In this document: in pieces, positions 16,485 to 24,515 of the stretch
Layout of the letters: each line of letters opens with the position of its first letter
Numbering within the stretch: the stretch's first letter is position 1
NCBI RefSeq assembly: GCF_003050905.1
Contig: NZ_QAOT01000009.1
Reading direction: 5' to 3' (one strand)
Origin: Cereibacter_A azotoformans
Lineage (GTDB): Bacteria; Pseudomonadota; Alphaproteobacteria; Rhodobacterales; Rhodobacteraceae
DNA: 64,000 bases
Program-made: the position numbers and the translations under genes
Notes under the pieces: generated by a model
Seen by the model: the letters and a program-made list of their open reading frames with translations, nothing else
Databases searched by the model: none
Told to the model about the DNA's origin: nothing

Positions 16485-16800
16485 GTCCGGGGCAACCCGG
16501 ACTATGGGCATAAACGCGCTCGTCATAAGCGGATCGGACCCGGGGGCGGTACCCGGCGGCTCCACCATACATCCCTCGTTGGGGGCGGAAGGGGCCGAAA
16601 CAGGATCGACGAACGTCTAAAGGGGTTGCTTTGTCCCGGTGAGGTACCACCGTTATCGGTCCGAAAAGTACAGTTGCCAACGACAACCGTGCTCCGGTGG
16701 CTCTGGCTGCGTAAGCAGTTCGAGTTATCGAAACCTAAGTCCTTGCGCTTAGCCGTGTAAGGCGGGGCTCGCAGGTGCCTGGCAACAGAAACCTGCACTT
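16485..16800 (+). ncRNA. ssrA: Circularly permuted two-piece tmRNA
   Basis: The acceptor piece comes first (about 16485-16567) and ends CGGCTCC, A and encoded CCA. After a 23-base spacer, the coding piece starts at 16591 with GGGGCCG. These two ends pair perfectly over seven bases (one G-U) to form the tRNA-like acceptor stem, which proves the permuted order known from alphaproteobacteria. The coding piece has GAAACAGGATCGACGAAC near its start and a proteolysis tag frame at 16676-16714, reading ANDNRAPVALAA then stop. The 3' part (16750-16800) contains the last pseudoknot with GGCAACAGAAACC. It frees stalled ribosomes and tags the product for ClpXP. sspB, the adaptor for this tag, starts about 800 bases downstream. 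Confidence 0.95.
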
Positions 16801-16839
16801 CCTCCTTGCCCTTCCCGTCACCGCGCGCCACGCTTTGCC

Positions 16840-17496
16840 ATGCTTCGCGCGCTGTTCCTTGCCCTCTGTCTCGCCGCGCCCCTGCCCGCACCGGCCTGCG
16901 ACACGGCGCTTCTCCTTGCCATCGATGTTTCGGGCTCGATCGACCGCGGCGAATATGCGCTGCAGGTCGAGGGCCTTGCCGATGCGCTCGAGGATGCGGA
17001 CGTGGGCGAGATGCTGCTCGCCGGCCAGAGCGCGCTCGCCGTCGTCCAGTGGTCGGGCGTGGGCCGGCAGGCGCTGGTGCTGCCCTGGCGGCGGATGCTG
17101 GGCCCGGACGAGCTGGCGGATTTCGCCCGCGAGGCCCGCGCGCTCCCTCGCGCCTTCGCCGCCTCGGACACGGCGGTGGGCGAGGCCATCACCTTCGCGC
17201 TGGACCAGTTCGGCGCCGTGGCGGACTGCCGCCGCAAGGTGATCGACATCTCGGGCGACGGCCCCGAGAACGCGGGCTTCACCGTCGCCGCCGCACGCCG
17301 CGCCGCCGAAACCGCCGGGGTCGAGATCAACGCCATCGCCATCGAGGACATGGGCGCCTCCGCGCCGATCACGGCCTTCTACAACCGCTGGGCCGTGACG
17401 CGGAACGGCTTCGTGCTCACCGCCCGCGGCCTGCAGGACTACCGTCGGGCCATCCGCGCCAAGCTGCTGCGCGAACTCGGCAAGCCCGCGAGTTGA
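16840..17496 (+). CDS. DUF1194 protein with a von Willebrand A-like domain
   Basis: A 218-residue exported protein. The signal peptide runs to about residue 19 (ALCLAAPLPAPA). The mature part opens with LLLAIDVSGSID, the metal-ion-binding site (DxSxS) of a von Willebrand A-type domain, and VIDISGDGPENAG supplies a later metal-site strand. This matches DUF1194, a periplasmic family of unknown role found mainly in alphaproteobacteria. It starts 40 bases after the tmRNA end, so it may partly be read through from ssrA. No partner protein is adjacent. Confidence 0.82.
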   Translation: MLRALFLALCLAAPLPAPACDTALLLAIDVSGSIDRGEYALQVEGLADALEDADVGEMLLAGQSALAVVQWSGVGRQALVLPWRRMLGPDELADFAREARALPRAFAASDTAVGEAITFALDQFGAVADCRRKVIDISGDGPENAGFTVAAARRAAETAGVEINAIAIEDMGASAPITAFYNRWAVTRNGFVLTARGLQDYRRAIRAKLLRELGKPAS

Positions 17497-17597
17497 CCCG
17501 GCACCCCGTCGCCTTTCGGCAGAAAAACCCCCGCGCGGCCCCCTTTTCTTCCGAACCGAATCCCCTATGCTGACCCCGAAGCGACAGGGGATATTGC

Positions 17598-18059
17598 ATG
17601 GCGCGTTCGATTGACTACGGCAACCTCATGCACCGCGCGATGCGGGGCCTGATCCAGAGCGTGCTCGAGGATGTGGCCGAGCACGGGCTGCCGGGAGCGC
17701 ACCATTTCTTCATCACCTTCGACACGACCCACCCCGATGTGGCCATGGCCGACTGGTTGCGCGCCCGCTACCCGCAGGAAATGACCGTCGTCATCCAGCA
17801 CTGGTACGAGAACCTCGCCGTGGACGACCGCGGCTTCTCGATCACGCTGAACTTCGGCAACCAGCCCGAGCCGCTGGTGATCCCCTTCGACGCCGTCCGC
17901 ACCTTCGTCGATCCGTCCGTGGAATTCGGCCTCCGGTTCGAAACCCACGAGGACGAGGACGAGGAGGAGGACACCGACAGCGACGAGGGTCCCGACGGCG
18001 ATGACGAGCCGCCGCGCCACGACGCGCAGGTGGTCAGCCTCGACAAGTTCCGCAAGTAG
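17598..18059 (+). CDS. sspB: SspB-type ClpXP adaptor
   Basis: A 153-residue protein of the alphaproteobacterial SspB family. Residues 1-110 form the ssrA-tag-binding domain (start SIDYGNLMHRAMRGLIQSVL; FFITFDTTHPDV; DRGFSITLNFGNQPEPLVIPF). After a long acidic linker (about residues 115-142) comes a short C-terminal segment AQVVSLDKFRK, the likely ClpX-docking tail. It delivers tmRNA-tagged proteins to ClpXP. Its place close to ssrA links tag and adaptor physically. It ends just before the repeat at 18074. Confidence 0.92.
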   Translation: MARSIDYGNLMHRAMRGLIQSVLEDVAEHGLPGAHHFFITFDTTHPDVAMADWLRARYPQEMTVVIQHWYENLAVDDRGFSITLNFGNQPEPLVIPFDAVRTFVDPSVEFGLRFETHEDEDEEEDTDSDEGPDGDDEPPRHDAQVVSLDKFRK

Positions 18060-18073
18060 CGCGCCGCCCCCCT

Positions 18074-18142
18074 TTCATTCTGGCTCAAATATCCCCGGGG
18101 GAGTCTCCGGCATCGGCCGGAGACGGGGGCAGGCAGCCCCCC
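18074..18142. repeat. Dispersed intergenic repeat, copy B
   Basis: Starts TTCATTCTGGCTCAAATATCC, then CCGGGGGA, an inner hairpin GTCTCCGG/CCGGAGAC, and ends GGGGGCAGGCAGCCCCC. The ends match copy A almost base for base, while the inner hairpin differs in sequence but keeps its pairing. It lies between sspB and fumC. Confidence 0.75.
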
Positions 18143-18173
18143 TGCGCCGCTTCCGCATGCGATGGCATGCCGA

Positions 18174-18218
18174 TTGATTTTCCCGCCCGTCTTCCCTAAG
18201 AGCTTGCGGGAAAATCAA
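18174..18218 (+). promoter_or_regulatory. Perfect 13-bp inverted repeat in the fumC leader
   Basis: TTGATTTTCCCGC (18174-18186) and GCGGGAAAATCAA (18206-18218) with a 19-base spacer. The right arm ends inside the AAGGAG ribosome site of fumC (18217-18222), so a hairpin in the leader RNA would hide part of it. It could instead be an operator for a dimeric regulator. Confidence 0.6.
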
Positions 18219-18229
18219 GGAGCTTGCGC

Positions 18230-19624
18230 ATGACTGCAACCCGCACCGAGACCGACAGCTTCGGCCCGCTCGAGGTTCCCGCCGACAAATACTGGGGCGC
18301 GCAGACGCAGCGCTCGATCCAGAACTTCCCCATCGGCTGGGAGCGTCAGCCCGTCGCCATCATCCGCGCGCTCGGCGTGATCAAGAAGGCCTGCGCGCTG
18401 GTCAATGTCGATCAGGGCGACATGCCCAAGGAACTGGGCGAGGCCATCGCCGCCGCCGCGACCGAGGTGATCGAGGGCCGCTTCGACGACAACTTCCCGC
18501 TGGTGGTCTGGCAGACCGGCTCGGGCACGCAGTCGAACATGAACGCGAACGAGGTGATCTCGAACCGCGCGATCGAGATGCTGGGCGGCGTGATGGGCTC
18601 GAAAAAGCCCGTGCACCCGAACGACCATGTGAACATGGGCCAGTCCTCGAACGACACTTTCCCCACCGCGATGCATGTCGCCATCGGCATGATGGCGCGC
18701 GATGTGCTGCTGCCGGGGCTCGAGAAGCTGCATGCCGCGCTGCTGGCCAAGTCGGAAGAGTTCAAGGACATCATCAAGATCGGCCGCACCCACACGCAGG
18801 ACGCGACGCCCCTGACGCTGGGCCAGGAGTTCTCAGGCTATGCCAAGCAGGTGGAAAAAGGCATCGCTCGCGTGAAGGCCTGCCTGCCCGACATCTACGA
18901 ACTGGCGCAGGGCGGCACCGCCGTCGGCACCGGCCTCAACACCCGCGTCGGCTGGGACAGCCGCGTGGCGGGCAAGATCGCCGAGATCACCGGCCTGCCC
19001 TTCGTCACCGCCGAAAACAAGTTCGAGGCGCTGGCCGCCCATGATGCGATGGTGATGTTCTCGGGCGCGCTGAAGACGGTCGCGGCGTCGCTCTTCAAGA
19101 TCGCAAACGACATGCGTCTGCTCGGCTCCGGCCCCCGCTCGGGCCTGGGCGAACTGATCCTGCCCGAGAACGAGCCGGGCTCGTCGATCATGCCGGGCAA
19201 GGTGAACCCGACACAGGCCGAGGCGCTGACGATGGTCTGCGCCCATGTCATGGGCAACGACGCCGCCGTGGGCTTCGCCGGCAGCCAAGGCCATTTCGAG
19301 CTGAACGTCTACAACCCGATGATGTCCTACAACGTGCTGCAGTCGATGCAGCTTCTGGGCGATGCGGCAGGCAGCTTCACCGACAACATGGTGGTGGGCA
19401 CGCAGGCCAACACCGCTCGTATCGACAAGCTGATGAAGGAAAGCCTGATGCTGGTGACGGCGCTCGCCCCCACCATCGGCTACGACAACGCGACGAAGGT
19501 TGCCAAGACCGCGCACAAGAACGGCACCACGCTGCGCGAAGAGGCGATTGCCCTCGGCTTCGTCGATGCCGAGACCTTCGACCGCATCGTGCGCCCCGAG
19601 GACATGATCGGGCCCAAGGGCTGA
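18230..19624 (+). CDS. fumC: Fumarate hydratase class II
   Basis: A 464-residue iron-independent fumarase of the TCA cycle, converting fumarate to malate. Family motifs are in place: SGTQSNMNANEV near residue 100, GQSSNDTFPTAMH with the substrate-binding residues, GRTHTQDATPLTLGQEF, and the fumarate lyase signature GSSIMPGKVNP near residue 320 in the flexible catalytic loop. The ATG at 18230 follows AAGGAG, which overlaps the inverted repeat described separately. The stop shares one base with the next gene (TGATG), so fumC and two tiny genes downstream are coupled. Confidence 0.95.
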   Translation: MTATRTETDSFGPLEVPADKYWGAQTQRSIQNFPIGWERQPVAIIRALGVIKKACALVNVDQGDMPKELGEAIAAAATEVIEGRFDDNFPLVVWQTGSGTQSNMNANEVISNRAIEMLGGVMGSKKPVHPNDHVNMGQSSNDTFPTAMHVAIGMMARDVLLPGLEKLHAALLAKSEEFKDIIKIGRTHTQDATPLTLGQEFSGYAKQVEKGIARVKACLPDIYELAQGGTAVGTGLNTRVGWDSRVAGKIAEITGLPFVTAENKFEALAAHDAMVMFSGALKTVAASLFKIANDMRLLGSGPRSGLGELILPENEPGSSIMPGKVNPTQAEALTMVCAHVMGNDAAVGFAGSQGHFELNVYNPMMSYNVLQSMQLLGDAAGSFTDNMVVGTQANTARIDKLMKESLMLVTALAPTIGYDNATKVAKTAHKNGTTLREEAIALGFVDAETFDRIVRPEDMIGPKG

Positions 19625-19827
19625 TGGCCGAGATCGTCAACCTTCGCGCGAAGCGCAAGGCGGCGGAGCGCGACGCCCGCCGCCGGAAGGGCGACGAGAA
19701 CGCCGCGAAGTTCGGCCGCACCAAGGCCGAGCGCGATCTGCAGGAGGCCCGGGCCGAGAAGGCCCGGGATCACCTCGACGCCCACAGGCGAGAGTCCGGG
19801 CGAGAGCCCGGGCCCGAGCCGGAATGA
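19624..19827 (+). CDS. DUF4169 family small protein
   Basis: A 67-residue, highly charged protein that starts MAEIVNLRAKRKAAERDARR. The N-terminal NLR-x-KRK pattern and arginine/alanine/glutamate-rich helix match DUF4169, a small alphaproteobacterial family of unknown role. It is predicted to be one long helix. It overlaps fumC by one base and the next gene by four, so it is translated as part of the fumC transcript. Confidence 0.75.
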   Translation: MAEIVNLRAKRKAAERDARRRKGDENAAKFGRTKAERDLQEARAEKARDHLDAHRRESGREPGPEPE

Positions 19828-20042
19828 GGCCCGAGAAACACTCGCTGACGCTGCGGGGCCACCGCACCAGCGTCTCGCTGGAAGAGGACTTCTGGCGCGC
19901 CTTCCGCGAGATCGCGGCCGAGCGGGGACTGCCGGTCAATGCACTCGCCGCCGAGCTGGACGAGGGGCGCGACCCAGAGGTGGGGCTGGCCACCGCCATC
20001 CGGCTCTTCGTGCTGCGCCACTACCGCGACCGCCGGGTTTAG
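19824..20042 (+). CDS. Ribbon-helix-helix domain protein
   Basis: A 72-residue protein of the RHH_4 type. A beta strand near residues 6-17 (HSLTLRGHRTSVSLE) is followed by EEDFWRAFREIAAERGLPVNAL, the two helices of the fold. Such proteins often bind DNA as dimers, but the RHH_4 group has no characterised target. The start overlaps the DUF4169 stop in ATGA. The stop codon overlaps that of a convergent small gene on the minus strand. Confidence 0.78.
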   Translation: MRPEKHSLTLRGHRTSVSLEEDFWRAFREIAAERGLPVNALAAELDEGRDPEVGLATAIRLFVLRHYRDRRV

Positions 20043-20194
20043 CCGCCACCGATCGGGGTGATCACCTTGCCGGTGCCGCCGCAATCGGGGCACTCGCCGC
20101 CCTCGATCCGGCCGCTGCCCTCGCACCGGCGGCAGATGTTCTCTCCGGCGCCCACGGGTTTGCCGGGCACTTCCTCGGGGTTCTGGTCGGACAT
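20039..20194 (-). CDS. Small CxxCxG zinc-ribbon protein
   Basis: A 51-residue protein beginning MSDQNPEEVPGKPVGAGE. It has two DnaJ-like knuckles, CRRCEGSGRI and CPDCGGTGKV, which should bind one zinc ion. Start at 20194 is supported by GAGGAGG 7 bases upstream. The stop overlaps that of the convergent RHH gene by two bases. Function unknown; proteins of this size often serve as helpers in folding or metal handling. It lies upstream of ccdA on the opposite side of a 54-base gap, in the same direction as ccdA. Confidence 0.8.
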   Translation of the reverse strand: MSDQNPEEVPGKPVGAGENICRRCEGSGRIEGGECPDCGGTGKVITPIGGG

Positions 20195-20248
20195 GGCGTG
20201 CCTCCTCGGATGGCACACGAAACCGGGGCGCGCGGGCTTTGTTCCGCC

Positions 20249-20995
20249 TCAGCCCAGCCGGGCCAGCGCCGGGAAGGTCTCGAGCAGCCAGTAGGAGAAG
20301 CTGGAGAAGCCCCCGGTCAGCATCAGAAGGCCGATGGTCCAGAGCAGCAGGCCCATGATGCGCTCGATCCGCTCCATGTGCCGCTTCATCCAGGCCATGA
20401 GGCCGGTCAGCCGCGGGAAGAAGGCCGCGACCAGCAGGAAGGGGATGCCGAGACCGGCGGCGTAGGTGGCCAGCAGCGTGGTGCCGCGCGCGATGCTCGC
20501 CTCGGACGCCGCAAGCGTCAGGATCGCGCCCAGCTGCGGACCGATGCAGGGCGTCCAGCCGAAGGCGAAGGCCAGGCCCAGAATGTAGGCTCCGAAGGCC
20601 GAGCCGCCCCGGTCGCCCGCATCCATCCGCATCTCCCGATCCAGGAAGGAGATGCGGTAGATGCCGAGGAAATGCGCGCCGAAGGCCATGACGATGATGC
20701 CCGCCAGCGTGGCGAAACTGTCGGCGTTCTGAAGGAAGAAGGCGCCAAAGGCAGAGGCGGTGAACCCGAGAAACAGGAAGACCGTCGAAAGCCCCATCAC
20801 GAAGAACAAGGCCGCGAGGATCGGCCCGCGCGAGGCGCCCTCGTTCAGGTCCTTCATCGAGATCCCGCCCATGTAGGCGAGGTAGGGCGGCACGATCGGC
20901 AGGACGCAGGGGCTGAGGAAGGAGAGCACCCCCGCCACCAGCGCAATCAGCATCGCCGGCAGCAGCCCTGCGTCGATCAGCTCCAGTCCGAACAT
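20249..20995 (-). CDS. ccdA: Cytochrome c biogenesis protein CcdA
   Basis: A 248-residue inner-membrane protein with six helices. It has the two redox cysteines in helices 1 and 4: FLSPCVLPIVPPYLAYMGG and FGWTPCIGPQLGAI, each with the usual flanking prolines. CcdA carries electrons from cytoplasmic thioredoxin to periplasmic thiol proteins such as CcmG, keeping the CxxCH of apocytochrome c reduced. The ATG at 20995 begins MFGLELIDAG. It diverges from the TusA-like gene over 144 bases. Confidence 0.94.
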   Translation of the reverse strand: MFGLELIDAGLLPAMLIALVAGVLSFLSPCVLPIVPPYLAYMGGISMKDLNEGASRGPILAALFFVMGLSTVFLFLGFTASAFGAFFLQNADSFATLAGIIVMAFGAHFLGIYRISFLDREMRMDAGDRGGSAFGAYILGLAFAFGWTPCIGPQLGAILTLAASEASIARGTTLLATYAAGLGIPFLLVAAFFPRLTGLMAWMKRHMERIERIMGLLLWTIGLLMLTGGFSSFSYWLLETFPALARLG

Positions 20996-21139
20996 CTTCG
21001 CTCCCTCTTTCCTGCTCTCCTAGCCGCTTGCCGGCGCCCCGTCACGGGGCCGGGTCTCACATTGACGTGGACCGGCCCCCGGCGTATCGCGCGGACGGGC
21101 GCTGCGCGCGTTGATCCGGCGCAACTTTCGGAGAAGGCC

Positions 21140-21370
21140 ATGGAGTTCGACGAGGATCTGGATTGCGCGGGGCTGATCTGCCCCCTGCCCGTCCTGCGCG
21201 CCCGCAAGCGGCTGATGGGGATGGCGCCCGGCCGCGTGCTGCGCGTGACGGCCACCGATCCGATGGCGGTGATCGACCTGCCGCATTTCTGCAACGATGC
21301 CGGGCATGAGATCCTGGCCTGTCAGCGCGACGGCCTCGAAAGCGTCTGGCTGATCCGCCGCGGAGAGTGA
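21140..21370 (+). CDS. TusA-family sulfur carrier
   Basis: A 76-residue protein with the family signature DCAGLICPLPVLRARKRL, in which the cysteine of CPxP carries persulfide sulfur. TusA proteins relay sulfur for tRNA 2-thiouridine synthesis, molybdenum cofactor synthesis or sulfur oxidation. Neighbouring ccdA (divergent) suggests thiol or sulfur trafficking but does not decide the role. ATG at 21140 is preceded by GGAGAAGG. The gene converges with rne. Confidence 0.87.
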   Translation: MEFDEDLDCAGLICPLPVLRARKRLMGMAPGRVLRVTATDPMAVIDLPHFCNDAGHEILACQRDGLESVWLIRRGE

Positions 21371-21384
21371 TCCCGGCCGGGCGA

Positions 21385-21410
21385 AGGAAAAGGGCGCCCG
21401 CAGGCGCCCC
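21385..21410 (-). terminator. Rho-independent terminator after rne
   Basis: On the minus strand a perfect stem GGGCGCC-TGCG-GGCGCCC (21409-21392) is followed by TTTTCC. It lies 15 bases past the rne stop and may also help stop the convergent TusA-like transcript. Confidence 0.75.
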
Positions 21411-21424
21411 GATCCGTTCTTCGC

Positions 21425-24034
21425 TCAGCGGCTGATCGACCACCAGCCGCGGCGCCTGGGCTTGCTCTCCTCGTCCGTCTCGCCCGAGACCGGCTCGGGC
21501 TGGGGCTCGGGGGCCGCCTCGGGTTGCGGGGCCGCCGGGGCCGGCTCGGCCGGCGTCTCGACCACGTCGAGCGCGGCCTCGGCCGGAGCTTCATCGACCG
21601 TCACCGCCACCTCGACCGCAGGAGCGGCTTCCTCGGCTGCCGACGCGCTCTTGCGGCTGCGGCTCGTGCGGCTCCGGGAGGGCTTCTTCGGCTCCTTCGG
21701 CTCGGCTTCGGGCGCGGCCTCGGCGGGGGCCGCCGCACTCTCCTCGACCACCTTCGGCTTGCGGACGCGGGTGCGCTTGCGCGGGGCGGGCGGCTCTTCG
21801 GCCACCGGCTCGGGCTCGGCCACAGGTTCGGCCACCGGCTCGGCTGCGGGTTCCGCGATCACCGCCTCGGGCGCCATCTCGGGCACGAAGGCTGCCGGTT
21901 CCGGCACGTCGCCCTCGTCGGCGGTTTCGTCCTCATCCTCGTCCGAGTCGTCCGACTCGTCGCTCTCGGCCACCTCGGCGCCGGTCTGGTCCGTGGCACC
22001 GTTCGCGCCATTGCGGCGGCGGCGACGACGGCGGCGCTTTTTCTTGGGCTGGCCTTCAGAGGGAGCGGCCTCGGCAGGTTCCGCGGCCTCGACCGCTTCC
22101 TCGGCCTCCTCGACCTCGGGCTCCTCCTCGATCCAGTCGTCCTCGGGCTCGTCCACCGGCGCGCCCATGAGATCGGCGCTGCCCGAGATCACCTTGACCG
22201 TCTCGGGCACAACCCGCGTCGCGGTCTTGAACTTCTCGATCACATAGTCCGGGCTGGACAGCGAAGGATCGGCCTCGACCCGCACCGCCATGCCATACCG
22301 GGCCTCGATCATCGCGATATGCTCGCGCTTCTGGTTCATCAGGAAGTTGACGACCGCGATCGGGGCGCGCAGCAGCACCTCCTTCGAGCGTTTCCGCGTG
22401 CCCTCTTCTTCCAACTGGCGCAGCACCTGCAGCGCGAGGCTGTCGTCCGAGCGGATCAGGCCGGTGCCGTGGCAATGCGCGCAGGGCTGCGTCGTCGACT
22501 CGAGCATCCCCGGACGCAGGCGCTGGCGGCTCATCTCCATCAGGCCGAAGCCCGAGATGCGGCCGACCTGGATCCGCGCGCGGTCGGTCTTCAGCTTGTC
22601 CTTCAGACGCTTCTCGACGGCGGCGTTGTTCTTCCGCTCTTCCATGTCGATGAAGTCGATGACGATCAGCCCGGCAAGGTCACGCAGGCGCAACTGCCGC
22701 GCCACCTCTTCGGCGGCCTCGAGGTTGGTCTTGAGCGCCGTGTCCTCGATCGAGCCCTCCTTGGTGGCCCGGCCGGAGTTCACGTCGATGGCGACCAGCG
22801 CCTCGGTCACGCCGATGACGATGTAACCGCCGGATTTCAGCTGGACCACCGGGTTGAACATGCCCGAGAGGTAGCTTTCCACCTGATAGCGCGCAAACAG
22901 CGGCATCGGCTCATCGTAGCGGATCACCTGCCGGGCGTGGGCCGGCATGATCATCCGCATGAAGTCCTTGGCGGTGCGGTAGCCCGTCTCGCCCTCGACC
23001 AGCACTTCCTCGATCTCGCGGTTGAAGAGGTCGCGGATCGACCGCTTGATCAGGTCGCCTTCCTCGTAGATCGGCGCCGGGGCGACCGACTTCAGCGTGA
23101 GTTCGCGGATCTGCTCCCAGAGGCGGAGCAGGTATTCGTAGTCGCGCCGGATCTCCTGCTTGGTGCGCTTGGCGCCGGCCGTGCGGATGATCAGGCCCGC
23201 GCCTTCCGGCACCTCAAGCTCCGAGGCGATTTCCTTCAGCTTCTTGCGGTCGGCGGCCTGGGTGATCTTGCGGCTGATCCCGCCGCCCCGCGCCGTGTTC
23301 GGCATCAGCACGCAATAGCGGCCGGCCAGGCTGAGATAGGTCGTGAGCGCCGCGCCCTTGTTGCCGCGCTCTTCCTTGACCACCTGCACCAGCATGATCT
23401 GGCGCACCTTGATCACTTCCTGGATCTTGTAGCGGCGCTGGCGGGGCTTCCTCGGGGCCGGGATCTCCTCGGCCACATCCTCGTCGGCGACGGATTCGAT
23501 CTCGTCGTCGGTCTCGGCGGCGTGATCCACCGCCTTCCAGGGCTTCTCGGCCTCGTCCGCCTCGGGCCGGGCCTCCCCGCGCTCGGTCTCGTAGAGAGCG
23601 TCGGCGCCGGTCTCTTCACCGAGATCGACCACATCCATGCCGCCCACATCGCCCGACTGGACGGCATCCGCCGACGGCGCCTCGGCCGGGGCCGGCCGCG
23701 ACCTGCGGCGCGAGCGGCCGTGATCCTCATCCTCCTCGGCGCGGGCGTAGGCCCGCTCTTCCTCGATCAGGGCCTTACGATCGGCCACCGGGATCTGGTA
23801 ATAATCGGGATGGATTTCGGCGAAGGCCAGAAAGCCGTGCCGGTTGCCGCCGTAATCGACGAAGGCCGCCTGAAGCGAAGGTTCGACCCGCGTTACCTTG
23901 GCGAGATAGATGTTGCCGGCAAGCTGCCGTTTGTTGACGGTCTCGAAGTCGAACTCCTCGACCTTGTTTCCGTCCACCACCACGACCCGGGTCTCCTCCG
24001 GGTGGGTGGCATCGATAAGCATTTTCTTGGCCAT
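21425..24034 (-). CDS. rne: Ribonuclease E
   Basis: An 869-residue endoribonuclease that starts most mRNA decay and matures rRNA and tRNA. The S1 RNA-binding domain (residues 36-240) is split by an acidic insert of about 110 residues (90-200), common in alphaproteobacterial RNase E. The catalytic DNase-I-like domain has D417 (AIDVNSGR) and D460 (VIDFIDM), and CAHCHGTG (C518-C521) is the zinc link. Residues after about 600 form a low-complexity scaffold rich in Glu, Ala and Pro with an arginine-rich patch RRRRRRRRNG, where degradosome partners would bind. The ATG at 24034 is chosen by homology of the MAKKMLIDATHPEE start. The leader is about 365 bases long. Confidence 0.95.
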   Translation of the reverse strand: MAKKMLIDATHPEETRVVVVDGNKVEEFDFETVNKRQLAGNIYLAKVTRVEPSLQAAFVDYGGNRHGFLAFAEIHPDYYQIPVADRKALIEEERAYARAEEDEDHGRSRRRSRPAPAEAPSADAVQSGDVGGMDVVDLGEETGADALYETERGEARPEADEAEKPWKAVDHAAETDDEIESVADEDVAEEIPAPRKPRQRRYKIQEVIKVRQIMLVQVVKEERGNKGAALTTYLSLAGRYCVLMPNTARGGGISRKITQAADRKKLKEIASELEVPEGAGLIIRTAGAKRTKQEIRRDYEYLLRLWEQIRELTLKSVAPAPIYEEGDLIKRSIRDLFNREIEEVLVEGETGYRTAKDFMRMIMPAHARQVIRYDEPMPLFARYQVESYLSGMFNPVVQLKSGGYIVIGVTEALVAIDVNSGRATKEGSIEDTALKTNLEAAEEVARQLRLRDLAGLIVIDFIDMEERKNNAAVEKRLKDKLKTDRARIQVGRISGFGLMEMSRQRLRPGMLESTTQPCAHCHGTGLIRSDDSLALQVLRQLEEEGTRKRSKEVLLRAPIAVVNFLMNQKREHIAMIEARYGMAVRVEADPSLSSPDYVIEKFKTATRVVPETVKVISGSADLMGAPVDEPEDDWIEEEPEVEEAEEAVEAAEPAEAAPSEGQPKKKRRRRRRRRNGANGATDQTGAEVAESDESDDSDEDEDETADEGDVPEPAAFVPEMAPEAVIAEPAAEPVAEPVAEPEPVAEEPPAPRKRTRVRKPKVVEESAAAPAEAAPEAEPKEPKKPSRSRTSRSRKSASAAEEAAPAVEVAVTVDEAPAEAALDVVETPAEPAPAAPQPEAAPEPQPEPVSGETDEESKPRRRGWWSISR

Positions 24035-24405
24035 TTGATTCCATGGCACCCGGACAACGGGCTTGGGCCGGAGCATGCTCCGGCCGGGGTCCATTGCGCG
24101 TGGTGGCTTGTTCGGGCGTGGCTGCGCCGGGGGCCGGATCGTGGGCCAGACCGCGCGGAGCCCCAAGGGCCCTTCGCGCGGTCTTGCAGTCGGTCGGCGC
24201 GGCTCATCGCGTTTCTGTATCCCGAGACGCCGGAGCGTCCATTGCACTGGCCCGTTCCGTCAGGGACTTGGCGGGCGAACTTGTGGGCCTCGCGGCCCGG
24301 AGGTCTGCCAGGACGGTGCCCCGGACCCCTCGTCCGGATTGCGCGCTTGACAGAGAAACTGGTGCGCAAACTCCTGCCGAATAGGGCAGAACCCGCGTAG
24401 GTGCG
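24035..24405 (-). other. Long 5' leader of rne
   Basis: No gene on either strand is convincing in this stretch, and the promoter found at 24406-24435 would make it a leader of about 365 bases. Long rne leaders are the site of feedback control by RNase E in enteric bacteria; the same use here is an inference. Confidence 0.5.
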
Positions 24406-24435
24406 ACATTAGCGGCAGGGACGGGCAAAAGACAA
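24406..24435 (-). promoter_or_regulatory. Probable rne promoter
   Basis: On the minus strand TTGTCT (24435-24430), an 18-base spacer and TAATGT (24411-24406). The start would be near 24399. Confidence 0.45.
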
Positions 24436-24515
24436 TGGCCTATTTTTCCCCGACCCCCTGCAACCAGCGGTCGAGCGCGGCCCGGAATGGCCGCGAGGCG
24501 GGTGGATTGATCGGG

